Source: Kushneria marisflavi
GTDB taxonomy: Bacteria; Pseudomonadota; Gammaproteobacteria; Pseudomonadales; Halomonadaceae
Length of the DNA: 64,000 nt
Assembly (NCBI RefSeq): GCF_002157205.1
Contig: NZ_CP021358.1
Location: forward strand, 1,612,001 to 1,676,000
Direction of reading: 5' to 3'
Under the pieces are notes generated by a model. The model had not been told where the DNA came from, ran no database searches, and saw only the letters and a list, made by a program, of their open reading frames with translations. This document shows positions 49,537-57,681 of this stretch, in pieces. The translations under genes and the position numbers were made by a program. Each line of letters starts with the position of its first letter. Position 1 is the first letter of the stretch.

Positions 49537-51453
49537 TCAAGAGGCCGTGAGCTGTGCCTGCATCTCCTCAAGCGCCTCTTCGGCCTCCATCCAGGCCTGC
49601 TCATCGCTTTCAAGACGAGCCTTCCACTCGCCCTGCTCGCGCAAAAGCTCTGTCAGCTGCGCTTTCTGGCCGGCCTCATACACCGATGGGTCCGCAAGCT
49701 TCTCTTCGACCGCCTCAAGTGCCTTCTGGGCCTTCTCCATCGACTTCTCGGCGGCGTCACGCTTTTTCTTCAGAGGCTTTAACTGTTCGCGAAGCTCGGC
49801 CGCCGCACGCCGTGTGGCCTTTCGATCCTCCTTCGGCGCCGCCCCCTCCCGGGGCTCATCCACCGGAGCCCGGGCAGCCTCGGTAAAGCGGTTTTTCAGC
49901 CACAGTCGATAGTCTTCCAGCGTGCCATCAAAGGCAGCGACGCGCCCATCTGCCACGCACCAGAACTCATCGACGCTGGCGCGCAGCAGGTGGCGATCGT
50001 GCGAGACGATCAGCACCGCGCCATCAAAGGCGGCCAGCGCCTCTGTCAGCGCATCGCGCATGTCCAGATCCAGGTGGTTGGTCGGCTCATCCAGCAGCAG
50101 CAGATTGGGCTTTTGCCAGGCAATCAGGGCCAACGCCAGACGGGCCTTTTCCCCGCCAGAGAAGCGTGTAATGACTTCAAAGGCGTCATCCCCGCGAAAG
50201 CCGAAGCCACCCAGAAAATCGCGAATGACCTGCTCGGAAGCCTGCGGCGACAGGCGCTGAACATGCGTAAAGGCACTGGCGTTCAAATCCAGCGCGTCGA
50301 GCTGGTGCTGGGCGAAATAGCCGACCGCGAGATGCTCTCCCTCGGTGCGCTCGCCCCTGAGCAGCGCCAGCTCACCGGTGAGCGCCTTGATCAGGGTTGA
50401 TTTACCCGCGCCGTTGGGGCCTAAAAGGCCAATTCGGCTGCCCGGCGCCAGCGACAGGCGCACGTTTTCAACGATCGGCGCGTCGCCATAACCAATGGCG
50501 GCATGATCGATCGACAGCAGCGGATGGGAGACCTTGTCGGAACAGGGGAGACGAAATCGAAACGGCGATTCGGCGCGCAGCGGCGCAATATCTTCCATCC
50601 GCTCGAGCATCTTGAGCCGGCTCTGGGCCTGCCTGGCCTTGGTCGCCTTGGCACGAAAGCGGCGTACGAAGTCCTCGATCTCGGCGCGGCGGGCCTGCTG
50701 CTTCTCACGCTCGGCCTCACGCTGAGCCAGTCGCTCGGCGCGGGTACGCTCAAAGGTCGTGAAGTTGCCGCGATAGAGCTGCACGTGGCGCTGGTCAAAA
50801 TGCACGATGTGATCGCACACCGCATCAAGAAAGTCCCGATCGTGCGAAATCAACAGCAGCGTGCCGGGATAGCGCACCAGCCACTGCTCGAGCCACAACA
50901 GCGCGTCCAGATCCAGGTGGTTGGTCGGCTCATCCAGCAGCATCAGATCGGAGGGTTTGAACAGTGTCTGGGCCAGATTGGCACGCATGCGCCAGCCCCC
51001 CGAGAAATCCGACAGCGGACGCTCAAGATCGCGCTGGGCAAAACCAAGCCCGACCAGCAGCTGCTCGGCTCTGGCCTTTGCCGTATAGCCATCAAGCGAC
51101 TCGATCACACCGTGCAGTTCGGCCTCGCGATGGTGCTCGCCGGCCTCGCGGGCAGCTTCCAGCGCTGTCTGCGTTTCACGCAGGGCGTGATCACCATCGA
51201 GCACGAAGTCGGTCAGGCTGCGCGACAGCGTCACGATCTCCTGACTCATATGCGCAATGCGCACGCCGCCATTGAGCGCCACCTCGCCCCGCTCGGGCGC
51301 AAGCTGGCCCAGAATCAGCTGAAAAAGGCTTGATTTGCCCGTGCCATTGGCCCCCACGATGCCGGCGTGATGACCCATCGAGAGCATGAAGTCTGCGGAC
51401 TCGATCAGCGGGACCCCGCCGCGTTGGAGCTCGAGCTGGCGAAATGCGATCAT
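49537..51453 (-). CDS. yheS: ABC-F family ATPase YheS
   Basis: Ribosome-associated ABC-F protein (638 aa) without membrane domain. Walker A motifs are GANGTGKSS (residues about 34-42) and GPNGAGKST; signature motifs are FSGGWRMRANLA and FSGGEKARLALA; the linker between them is Arg/Gln-rich. A C-terminal coiled coil (ELREQLKPLKKKRDAAEKSM) follows. Length and N-terminus match YheS, whose member in E. coli acts on stalled ribosomes. Confidence 0.93.
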   Translation of the reverse strand: MIAFRQLELQRGGVPLIESADFMLSMGHHAGIVGANGTGKSSLFQLILGQLAPERGEVALNGGVRIAHMSQEIVTLSRSLTDFVLDGDHALRETQTALEAAREAGEHHREAELHGVIESLDGYTAKARAEQLLVGLGFAQRDLERPLSDFSGGWRMRANLAQTLFKPSDLMLLDEPTNHLDLDALLWLEQWLVRYPGTLLLISHDRDFLDAVCDHIVHFDQRHVQLYRGNFTTFERTRAERLAQREAEREKQQARRAEIEDFVRRFRAKATKARQAQSRLKMLERMEDIAPLRAESPFRFRLPCSDKVSHPLLSIDHAAIGYGDAPIVENVRLSLAPGSRIGLLGPNGAGKSTLIKALTGELALLRGERTEGEHLAVGYFAQHQLDALDLNASAFTHVQRLSPQASEQVIRDFLGGFGFRGDDAFEVITRFSGGEKARLALALIAWQKPNLLLLDEPTNHLDLDMRDALTEALAAFDGAVLIVSHDRHLLRASVDEFWCVADGRVAAFDGTLEDYRLWLKNRFTEAARAPVDEPREGAAPKEDRKATRRAAAELREQLKPLKKKRDAAEKSMEKAQKALEAVEEKLADPSVYEAGQKAQLTELLREQGEWKARLESDEQAWMEAEEALEEMQAQLTAS

Positions 51454-51491
51454 GCGGTATCCTGTCCGGCCGGTTGCCGATAAGTGGTCGA

Positions 51492-52010
51492 ATGAACAAG
51501 TCAGTGGATTCCCATTCTAACCGAAATCCTTCTCCGCTTTGGCCCTGGGCGCTGGCGCTTTATGCACGCCCTGGCGTGAGCGAGGCCCTGCTTGCGCTGC
51601 AGGATAAGGCAGACCTTGATGTCTGCGAGCTGCTCTGGGGGCTGTGGCTGCTGGCCCACGATCGGGCCCCGGTGGCTGAGCTCGCTTCAAGGCTTGCACC
51701 GGTACGCCAGTGGCGGCAGCACTATACGAAGCCGCTGCGCCGGCTAAGACGCGATCTCAAGGCGCAGGCTGCAGGCCACCCCGTACTTGAGCAGATGCGT
51801 ACCCACATCAAGGCGGCCGAACTCCAGAGCGAGCGCGAAACACTGCGCCAGCTTGAAGCGCTGACCCTGTCGGCTTCGATACCATGTCCGCCGCATGAGG
51901 CTTTTAAAGCATTTTCACGGCTTCTGATCGGCGAGCTCGCCCCCCATCATCAGGCGCTGATTTCCCAACTACACCTTGAAAGTGAGAATATGGTGCCCCC
52001 ATCGTGCTAA
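51492..52010 (+). CDS. TIGR02444 (DUF2390) family protein
   Basis: A 172-aa, mostly helical protein of the TIGR02444 family, seen beside yheS in many gammaproteobacteria. Diagnostic stretches are LWPWALALYARPGVSEALLAL (two parts), DVCELLWGLWLLAHDR and WRQHYTKPLRRLRRDLK. No catalytic motif known. The start at 51492 is chosen by the family N-terminus; the ribosome site is weak. It diverges from yheS over 38 bp. Confidence 0.88.
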   Translation: MNKSVDSHSNRNPSPLWPWALALYARPGVSEALLALQDKADLDVCELLWGLWLLAHDRAPVAELASRLAPVRQWRQHYTKPLRRLRRDLKAQAAGHPVLEQMRTHIKAAELQSERETLRQLEALTLSASIPCPPHEAFKAFSRLLIGELAPHHQALISQLHLESENMVPPSC

Positions 52011-52127
52011 TGGTTTGTTGAAGATTGTCTGTTAAAAGACAGCCGACATTCTTTCAGGGATTGGCGTGATTTTTTTCACTGGGTGTTGTCCAACATCCCT
52101 TGATGACCATGTGTACAAGGAGATTTC

Positions 52128-52982
52128 ATGAATAAACTGTTGAGCGCGGTCACTCTGAGCACGCTGATCGTACTGACAGGCTGTTCCGATGCTGACGACG
52201 GCAAGGATAAAAACGCTGACGCTCAGGCCACGCAGGAGCAGGCCCAGCAAAAAGGCAGCGATGACAGCACCCAGCAAAAGGACGATTTCAAGTCCGACGA
52301 AGCGCGCCTGGCCTATGCCGTGGGCGTGACGCTGGCCCGCAACCTTCATGAAGACATGAAGGATCTGGATGTTGATAGCTTCACCAACGGCATCAAGGAC
52401 GTCTACGACGGCAGCGATATCCGTCTCAGCGACCAGCAGATTGGTGATGCCCTGCAGCAGTATCAGCAGAAGATGGTGGCCGAACAGCAGCAACAGATGC
52501 AGCAGGAAGCCGAGCAGAACGCCGAAGCCGGCAAGACATTCCTGAAAGATAACGCCAGCAAGGATGGTGTTCAGACGACTGACTCCGGCCTGCAGTACCG
52601 CGTCATGGAAAAGGGTGACGACAGTGCCGCCCAGCCCGGCGACGAAGACCAGGTTCGCGTCAACTATGAAGGCCGCACCATCGACGGCAACGTCTTTGAC
52701 AGCTCCTATGAGCGTGGCGAGCCGGTGACCTTCCAGGTCGACCAGGTCATCCCTGGCTGGCAGGAAGCCCTGAAGATGATGCACCCGGGCGACAAGTGGG
52801 AAATCTACGTGCCTTCCGATCTGGCCTATGGCGAAGCGGGTACCGGTCCGATCGGACCGAACCAGACCCTGATCTTCAAGGTAGAGCTGCTGGGTGTGGG
52901 TGATGATGCCATCAGCGATGATACCGGCGCCAATGACAGCGCCAGTCAGGAAGAGAATGCCGGCGCCCAGCAGGCCAACTAG
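52128..52982 (+). CDS. FKBP-type peptidyl-prolyl isomerase lipoprotein
   Basis: Lipoprotein (284 aa) with lipobox LTGC (C19), then an acidic Asp/Gln-rich linker, an FKBP-N dimerisation region (residues about 55-145, KSDEARLAYAVGVTLARNL) and a C-terminal FKBP isomerase domain (VRVNYEGRTIDGNVFDSSYERG, IPGWQEALKMM). Resembles FkpA/Mip-type proteins. The last 25 residues form an acidic extension (DDTGANDSASQEEN). AAGGAG stands six bases before the ATG. Likely exported fold chaperone. Confidence 0.93.
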   Translation: MNKLLSAVTLSTLIVLTGCSDADDGKDKNADAQATQEQAQQKGSDDSTQQKDDFKSDEARLAYAVGVTLARNLHEDMKDLDVDSFTNGIKDVYDGSDIRLSDQQIGDALQQYQQKMVAEQQQQMQQEAEQNAEAGKTFLKDNASKDGVQTTDSGLQYRVMEKGDDSAAQPGDEDQVRVNYEGRTIDGNVFDSSYERGEPVTFQVDQVIPGWQEALKMMHPGDKWEIYVPSDLAYGEAGTGPIGPNQTLIFKVELLGVGDDAISDDTGANDSASQEENAGAQQAN

Positions 52983-53006
52983 GCCGACAGCACGGCAGAC
53001 GCTATC

Positions 53007-53038
53007 AACCACCGGGTCTAACGATCCGGTGGTTTTTT
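53007..53038 (+). terminator. Terminator after the FKBP lipoprotein gene
   Basis: AACCACCGG / CCGGTGGTT forms a 9-bp stem with a ten-base loop, immediately followed by six T. It closes the FKBP transcript before the DnaA-box region. Confidence 0.88.
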
Positions 53039-53068
53039 ATTTTCCGGGGTCAAACGCGTGTTACACAG

Positions 53069-53323
53069 TGTGGATAAATGCGGCCAAAACACCTTGTGGA
53101 TAAGGTTGTGAGGTAGTGTCTGGCACCTGCCGCAGCGCCTGTGCATAAATGTCGCACGTCAGTATTACGCTGATGGCACTTTCTGCAAAGAAATGCACCA
53201 TGAATGACATAAAGTATTGTTTATAAAAGAAATTTAAAAAAACATGGCCCAGAAGCGCAAAATTCTGCGCTTCGGAATGCTTTGCTTTCTGTCAAGCAAA
53301 AATTCCTAACACGGTGTGGATAA
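53069..53323. promoter_or_regulatory. DnaA-box cluster in an AT-rich gap (52983-53365)
   Basis: Four matches to the DnaA box TTATNCACA, all with TGTGNATAA on the plus strand: TGTGGATAA at 53069-53077, 53095-53103 and 53315-53323, and TGTGCATAA at 53140-53148. Between them are an AT-rich tract (53218-53243) and two hairpins: GAAGCGCA/TGCGCTTC (53252-53273) and TTTGCTT/AAGCAAA (53281-53300). No GATC occurs in the gap. No gene is seen. It could be a DnaA titration or reactivation locus, an origin-like element or promoter control by DnaA. Confidence 0.6.
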
Positions 53324-53365
53324 TTAATAGGGAAATTCATGTTTTAGATGCCGTGACATTGTGCA

Positions 53366-53860
53366 TCACTTACATGGCAGCGACAGATCGTACCAGCTGC
53401 CCAGAAGACCACGGGCCGTACTGACCACAAGACTGCCTCGCGCCCGGTGAGCATCGCTCCGACACAAAGGCATATCAAACGTTCCTCGATAGTGACCGGG
53501 CGAGACGGCTTCAAGGGTCACGGCCGCCTGACGCCAGCGGCTGCCGGTTTCCTCGAGCTGCATGGTCACCTGCCTGGCGGATAGACCACCAAGCCCCATT
53601 TCCACGCTCAACTGCCCGTTCTGGTAATGCCACTGCGTCTGCATCTCGCCAAAGCGACCCAGCGCGGTAAAACAGCGCTCATCCAGCGGGCGACAACCGA
53701 GCTCGGGAGCAAACCAGGTCACCTGCGATCGATTACCGGCCCCGACGTAGTAGTAGCCCAGATAGGCAATGGCGACCGTCACCGTAATCAGTGTGACCAC
53801 CACCAGCGTATTGAGCCAGCGAAGCGAAGCATGCTGGGACGATGAGTCAGGTATCGGCAT
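53366..53860 (-). CDS. Uncharacterised single-pass membrane protein
   Basis: A 164-aa protein I do not recognise. Residues 16-39 form one membrane helix (TLVVVTLITVTVAIAYLGYY); the rest is probably periplasmic with three well-spaced cysteines (C56, C63, and one near the C-terminus in MPLCRSD) plus one at the last-but-one residue, so two disulfides are possible. The start overlaps AGGA closely (TCTAGGACC). It is read away from the candidate sRNA and shares its regulatory region, so iron control is possible. An octamer repeat lies 15-46 bp upstream of the ATG. Confidence 0.7.
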   Translation of the reverse strand: MPIPDSSSQHASLRWLNTLVVVTLITVTVAIAYLGYYYVGAGNRSQVTWFAPELGCRPLDERCFTALGRFGEMQTQWHYQNGQLSVEMGLGGLSARQVTMQLEETGSRWRQAAVTLEAVSPGHYRGTFDMPLCRSDAHRARGSLVVSTARGLLGSWYDLSLPCK

Positions 53861-53874
53861 GGTCCTAGAGATTC

Positions 53875-53906
53875 AGTGGTCGAGTGGTCGAGTGGTCGAG
53901 TGGTCA
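53875..53906 (-). repeat. Tandem octanucleotide repeat (x4) before the membrane protein gene
   Basis: AGTGGTCG is repeated three times and a fourth unit ends AGTGGTCA. The array sits in the leader or promoter of the minus-strand gene starting at 53860. Its position would let repeat number alter expression by slippage. Confidence 0.85.
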
Positions 53907-53951
53907 TCAAGCCGCCTTGAAGGCAGTCGAAAATAACAGCAGACATTCATT

Positions 53952-54000
53952 TAAAAAATATTCTCATTTGCCTTGACCAGCCAAATGAGAATAGTTATCT
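53952..54000. promoter_or_regulatory. Paired Fur-box-like inverted repeat
   Basis: TATTCTCATTTG (53959-53970) and CAAATGAGAATA (53982-53993) form a perfect 12-bp inverted repeat with an 11-bp spacer. Each arm belongs to a Fur-like 7-1-7 site: TGAGAATAGTTATCT (53986-54000) matches TGATAATnATTATCA at 11 of 14 positions, and 53952-53966 at about 10 of 14. The right-hand site lies on the -10 of the plus promoter. The repeat covers promoter elements on both strands (minus: TTGGCT at 53979-53984, TATTTT at 53955-53960, 18-bp spacer). Confidence 0.6.
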
Positions 54001-54001
54001 T
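53973..54001 (+). promoter_or_regulatory. Promoter of the candidate sRNA
   Basis: TTGACC (53973-53978, 5/6) and TATCTT (53996-54001, 4/6) with an exact 17-bp spacer. It points to a start at about 54006-54009 and is overlapped by the Fur-like site. Confidence 0.65.
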
Positions 54002-54007
54002 TGAGAT

Positions 54008-54120
54008 GTGGTGATCGCCAGTCATCACATGAACAACCCGATATGTCAGGGTATCGAGTGGTTCATCTCCTCATCAAGCTAGTCACGGTCCTTTAAGCCG
54101 CCCAATTGGGCGGCTTTTTT
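54008..54120 (+). ncRNA. Candidate Fur-regulated small RNA, about 113 nt
   Basis: No protein gene lies between the promoter at 53973 and the strong terminator at 54095-54120. The predicted transcript starts GTGGTGATCGCC. It folds locally with GTGAT/ATCAC and a GAAC..ACCC / GGGT..GTTC hairpin, then has an unpaired pyrimidine-rich segment (TTCATCTCCTCATCAAG, 54062-54078) able to pair with GAGGAG-type ribosome sites, then the terminator with its U-tract. This is the usual layout of Hfq-dependent sRNAs such as RyhB or PrrF, though I see no sequence identity to them. A 17-codon frame (54029-54082, MNNPICQGIEWFISSSS) lies inside without a ribosome site. Confidence 0.55.
54095..54120 (+). terminator. 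Rho-independent terminator with no upstream protein gene
   Basis: AAGCCGCCC / GGGCGGCTT, loop AATT, running directly into six T (54115-54120). In the minus direction (after trmB) the stem is followed only by TTAAAGG, so it is chiefly a plus-strand terminator. Confidence 0.88.
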
Positions 54121-54151
54121 ATGTCGGTCGGACAACCCTTCCAGCGTGACG

Positions 54152-54871
54152 TTAACCGGCACGCTGATAGATCAGATCCCAGACACCATGACCCAGCCGC
54201 TCACCGCGGGTTTCGAACTTGGTCAGCGGGCGAAAGTCCGGCCGCGGGACATAGTCACCGTCACGGGCCAGCGTCACGAACCCGGGCGCCTCATTCATGG
54301 TCTCGACCATGTATTCAGCATACGGCTGCCAATCGGTCGCCATGTGAAAACGACCTTGGGGTTCCAGCACGCGTCGCACTCGCTCGATAAAGGCTGGCTG
54401 CACAATCCGGCGCTTGTGATGCCGTTTTTTGGGCCAGGGATCGGGGAAGAAAAGCTGTAGCGTATTGACCGATTCGGCCGGCAGGCAGTCATCAAGTACC
54501 TTGAGCGCGTCTTCGCGATAAACACGCACATTGGACAATCCCGCCTTGTCGACATCATCGAGCAGCTTGCCCACACCCGGAGGATGCACTTCGATGCCGA
54601 TAAAATCGGTATCCGGATTGGCCATGGCCTGCTCAAGCAGCGAGCCCCCCATGCCAAAGCCGATCTCGACCACGCACGGTGCTCGACGGCCAAACAGGGC
54701 TTCCAGATCCAGCCGACCATGAGCCAGTGTCAGTCCCAGGCGCGGAAAGACGTCCTCCAGACCGCGACGCTGGGCCAGGGTCATGCGACCACTACGGACC
54801 ACATAACTCTTGATGCCGCGATGCGGCGTATCTTCACCGGATTCAATGCCCGGCGCTGTGTCTTCTGTCAT
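54152..54871 (-). CDS. trmB: tRNA (guanine-N7)-methyltransferase
   Basis: SAM-dependent enzyme making m7G46 in tRNA (239 aa). SAM site VEIGFGMGGSLLEQA and the TrmB motif FFPDPWPKKRHHKRRIVQ are clear; the end GHGVWDLIYQRAG is typical. The ATG at 54871 gives the usual family length; an in-frame ATG at 54904 is also possible. It follows thiG by about 40 bp and is probably co-transcribed. Confidence 0.93.
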   Translation of the reverse strand: MTEDTAPGIESGEDTPHRGIKSYVVRSGRMTLAQRRGLEDVFPRLGLTLAHGRLDLEALFGRRAPCVVEIGFGMGGSLLEQAMANPDTDFIGIEVHPPGVGKLLDDVDKAGLSNVRVYREDALKVLDDCLPAESVNTLQLFFPDPWPKKRHHKRRIVQPAFIERVRRVLEPQGRFHMATDWQPYAEYMVETMNEAPGFVTLARDGDYVPRPDFRPLTKFETRGERLGHGVWDLIYQRAG

Positions 54872-54913
54872 CAAAATATCGTCAAAAACAGTGGAACGAA
54901 TCATGGCCCGGAA

Positions 54914-55717
54914 TCAGCCGGTGATCAGGCCTTCCGTGGGCGATGAGGGGCTGGCGGCATAGGTCTTTCTTCCCATGCGCTCGGCCAGGCGGGCTTCACG
55001 TCCGGCCTCAACGGCCTTTTTCATGGCACTGGCCATCAAAATCGGTTGGCGAGCGTGGGCGATGGCCGAGTTGACCAGCACCCCATCACAGCCGAGCTCC
55101 ATCGCCATGGCCGCATCGGATGGCGTACCGATACCGGCATCCACCAGCACCGGCACACGGGCGTTGTCGATGATCAGTGACAGGGCGTGCGGATTGAGCA
55201 GGCCGTGACCGGAACCGATCAGCGAGCCCAGCGGCATGACCGCACAGCAGCCGATCGACTCAAGCTCGGCGGCCACGATCGGGTCGTCACTGGTATACAC
55301 CATGACGTCAAAGCCATCCTCAACCAGCGTGCGCGCCGCACTCAGCGTCTCGATCACGTTCGGATAAAGCGTGTGATCATTGCCCAGTACTTCCAGCTTG
55401 ACGAGATTGTGACCATCAAGCAATTCACGGGCGAGCTGGCAGGTACGCACGGCATCACGCGCGTTATAGCAGCCGGCCGTGTTGGGCAGGATGGTATAGC
55501 GCTCGGGAGAGATGACATCGAGCAGATTGGGCTCATCCGGATTCTGACCGATATTGGAACGGCGTACAGCGACCGTCACGATTTCGGCGCCGCTGGCTTC
55601 AACGGCGGCACCCGTTTCTTCAAGGTCACGATACTTGCCGGTACCGACCAGCAAGCGCGAGGTAAAGGTTCGCCCGGCAATGTGCAGGGGGGTATCCCAC
55701 CGGGAATCAATGCTCAT
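54914..55717 (-). CDS. thiG: Thiazole synthase ThiG
   Basis: Builds the thiazole phosphate of thiamine from DXP, the ThiS thiocarboxylate and dehydroglycine (267 aa, TIM barrel). The Schiff-base lysine lies in [10 protein letters not shown]; the N-terminus [19 protein letters not shown] and [21 protein letters not shown] (two blocks) are diagnostic. It is 60 bp downstream of thiS. Confidence 0.96.
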   Translation of the reverse strand: MSIDSRWDTPLHIAGRTFTSRLLVGTGKYRDLEETGAAVEASGAEIVTVAVRRSNIGQNPDEPNLLDVISPERYTILPNTAGCYNARDAVRTCQLARELLDGHNLVKLEVLGNDHTLYPNVIETLSAARTLVEDGFDVMVYTSDDPIVAAELESIGCCAVMPLGSLIGSGHGLLNPHALSLIIDNARVPVLVDAGIGTPSDAAMAMELGCDGVLVNSAIAHARQPILMASAMKKAVEAGREARLAERMGRKTYAASPSSPTEGLITG

Positions 55718-55777
55718 GATGTTCTCCTCGGACCCGACTGGCGGGGTTCTGATGCGATCGCCACTGGCACCGGGGTA

Positions 55778-55978
55778 TCAGCCGCCGCCAATGGCATGAA
55801 CAATCTCGACGCGATCGCCCTCATTGAGGGTCGTTGTCGCATGGCGGGTGCGCGGCACAATGGATTCGTTGACTTCCACGGCAATACGCCGGCCGGTCAG
55901 CGAAAGCATGACGATCAGGTCAGCCACACTGCTGGCCTGATCGACCCGGCGCGTTTCTCCGTTGATGTATAGCTGCAT
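55778..55978 (-). CDS. thiS: Sulfur carrier protein ThiS
   Basis: A 66-aa ubiquitin-fold protein ending in HAIGGG; the C-terminal di-glycine is the site of thiocarboxylation. It starts MQLYINGETRRVDQ. First gene of thiS-thiG-trmB. No thi-box riboswitch was recognised in the 57 bp separating it from the AGCS stop. Confidence 0.95.
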   Translation of the reverse strand: MQLYINGETRRVDQASSVADLIVMLSLTGRRIAVEVNESIVPRTRHATTTLNEGDRVEIVHAIGGG

Positions 55979-56035
55979 GTCACATCCTGCACTGGTCTCG
56001 GGATGTGCATTATAACGCTGGAGTCCGAAGGGCTC

Positions 56036-57517
56036 CTACCGCGTCACGGTTTCGCTGGAAGACGTCCATACACCGCTGGAAAGCTGCTCGGGATTCTTGA
56101 GGACGGTGGGATCAAAGACCGGCTCCCGCACACCATCACGACGCTGACGCTCATAGTCCTTCAGTACACGCAGGGCCACGGGCGCCAGCAGCAGAATGGC
56201 AATCAGGTTGGTGGTGGCCATCAACCCCATCGCAAAGTCGGCAAAGGCCCAGACGAAATCAAGCTCCGCCACGGCACCCAGCATGACCATGACCAGCACA
56301 GCGATACGCAGTGCCTGAATGGCACCCTTGCTGCGCCGACCGAACAGATATCCCATGTTGATCTCGCCGTAGGCGTAATTACCAATGATCGAGGTGAAGG
56401 CGAACAGCAAAATGGCAAGCGCAATGAACCAGGTGCCAAACACGCCCAGATGATCGCTCATGGCATCCTGAGTGAGCTGAATGCCCTGGATATCGACGCC
56501 CGGCGAGCTGGTCAGCAGGGTGTCATAGACCCCGGAAAGCAGAATCACGACGGCAGTGCAGGTGCAGATGATCAGGGTATCGCATACCACGCCAAAGGAC
56601 TGGACCAGCCCCTGGGCCGCCGGATGCTTGACCGTTGCCGTGGCGGCAGCGTTGGGCGCCGAGCCCATGCCGGCCTCGTTGGAGAACAGTCCGCGCTTGA
56701 TGCCGTTTTCCATTGCTGCCTTGATGGCATAGCCCGCCGCGCCACCGACTGCAGGTCCGAAGCCAAAGGCGCTCTTGACGATCAGCGCCAGCATTGCCGG
56801 CACCTCACCGATGTTGACGATCAGGATGTAGAGCGCGACCAGCAGATAGGCCACGGCCATGACCGGTACAATCTTCTCGGCCGTGCGTGCCACCGACTTG
56901 ATGCCGCCATAGATGATCAGGGCCGTCATGGCCACCAGTACGATCCCGGTAATCCAGGTAGGGACGGCAAAGGCACTATCGATGGCCCGGGCGATGGTAT
57001 TGGACTGGGCACCATTGAAGGCCAGGCCGAAGGCAATGATCAAAAAGACCGCAAACAGGCAGCCCATCCAGCGCTGTCCCAGACCACGCTCCATGTAATA
57101 GGCCGGCCCACCACGGAAGGCACCGTCCTCATGCTTGACCTTGTAGACCTGGGCGAGCGTGGATTCGATAAAGGCGGTGGCCAGCCCGACCAGCGCCGTC
57201 ATCCACATCCAGAAGATGGCGCCCGGCCCCCCGACCCAGAGGGCAATGGCCACACCGGCGAGGTTACCCGTTCCCACCCTGGACGCCAGCGAGGTCGCAA
57301 AGGCCTGAAAGGCACTGATGCCATCACCCGAACCGCGACCGCCAAAGGTCACACGCGCCATGTGACCCATCAGACGAAACTGCATGAACTTCGTCAGCAG
57401 CGTAAAGGCCACGCCGGCGCCCAAAAGCAGATAGACCAGAACATAGGTCCAGATAAAACTGCTGATGGGGTCGGTAATGGCAAGAATGCCGTTTTCGATG
57501 GTATTGATGAATTCCAT
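56036..57517 (-). CDS. Alanine/sodium symporter (AGCS family)
   Basis: A 493-aa transporter with about 11 membrane helices. AGCS blocks are RVGTGNLAGVAIALWVGGPGAIFWMW (adjacent parts), PAYYMERGLGQRW and the second conserved stretch LFSNEAGMGSAPNAAATA. These carriers import alanine or glycine with sodium, useful in saline habitats. The gene is divergent from the DUF423 gene and stands alone. Confidence 0.94.
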   Translation of the reverse strand: MEFINTIENGILAITDPISSFIWTYVLVYLLLGAGVAFTLLTKFMQFRLMGHMARVTFGGRGSGDGISAFQAFATSLASRVGTGNLAGVAIALWVGGPGAIFWMWMTALVGLATAFIESTLAQVYKVKHEDGAFRGGPAYYMERGLGQRWMGCLFAVFLIIAFGLAFNGAQSNTIARAIDSAFAVPTWITGIVLVAMTALIIYGGIKSVARTAEKIVPVMAVAYLLVALYILIVNIGEVPAMLALIVKSAFGFGPAVGGAAGYAIKAAMENGIKRGLFSNEAGMGSAPNAAATATVKHPAAQGLVQSFGVVCDTLIICTCTAVVILLSGVYDTLLTSSPGVDIQGIQLTQDAMSDHLGVFGTWFIALAILLFAFTSIIGNYAYGEINMGYLFGRRSKGAIQALRIAVLVMVMLGAVAELDFVWAFADFAMGLMATTNLIAILLLAPVALRVLKDYERQRRDGVREPVFDPTVLKNPEQLSSGVWTSSSETVTR

Positions 57518-57681
57518 GGGTTATCCCCCGCCATGCCCTGCTCTCAAGAAGGCATTACGCTTGTGGTGTATTGTTGGTCGAAGCCACCGGCCCGCCCACG
57601 GCACCTGGTGGCTCGGGCGCGTGCGTGCGACCATACACGGATTCACGCATAAATGCTCAATCCGATAGGAGTATATTGCCC

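Noticed and set aside
53041..53365. Definite chromosomal replication origin
   Set aside because: DnaA boxes are real, but typical origin neighbours and GATC sites are missing; kept only as a DnaA-box cluster.
55979..56035. TPP riboswitch before thiS
   Set aside because: The 57-bp gap is too short and shows no CUGAGA-type thi-box element.
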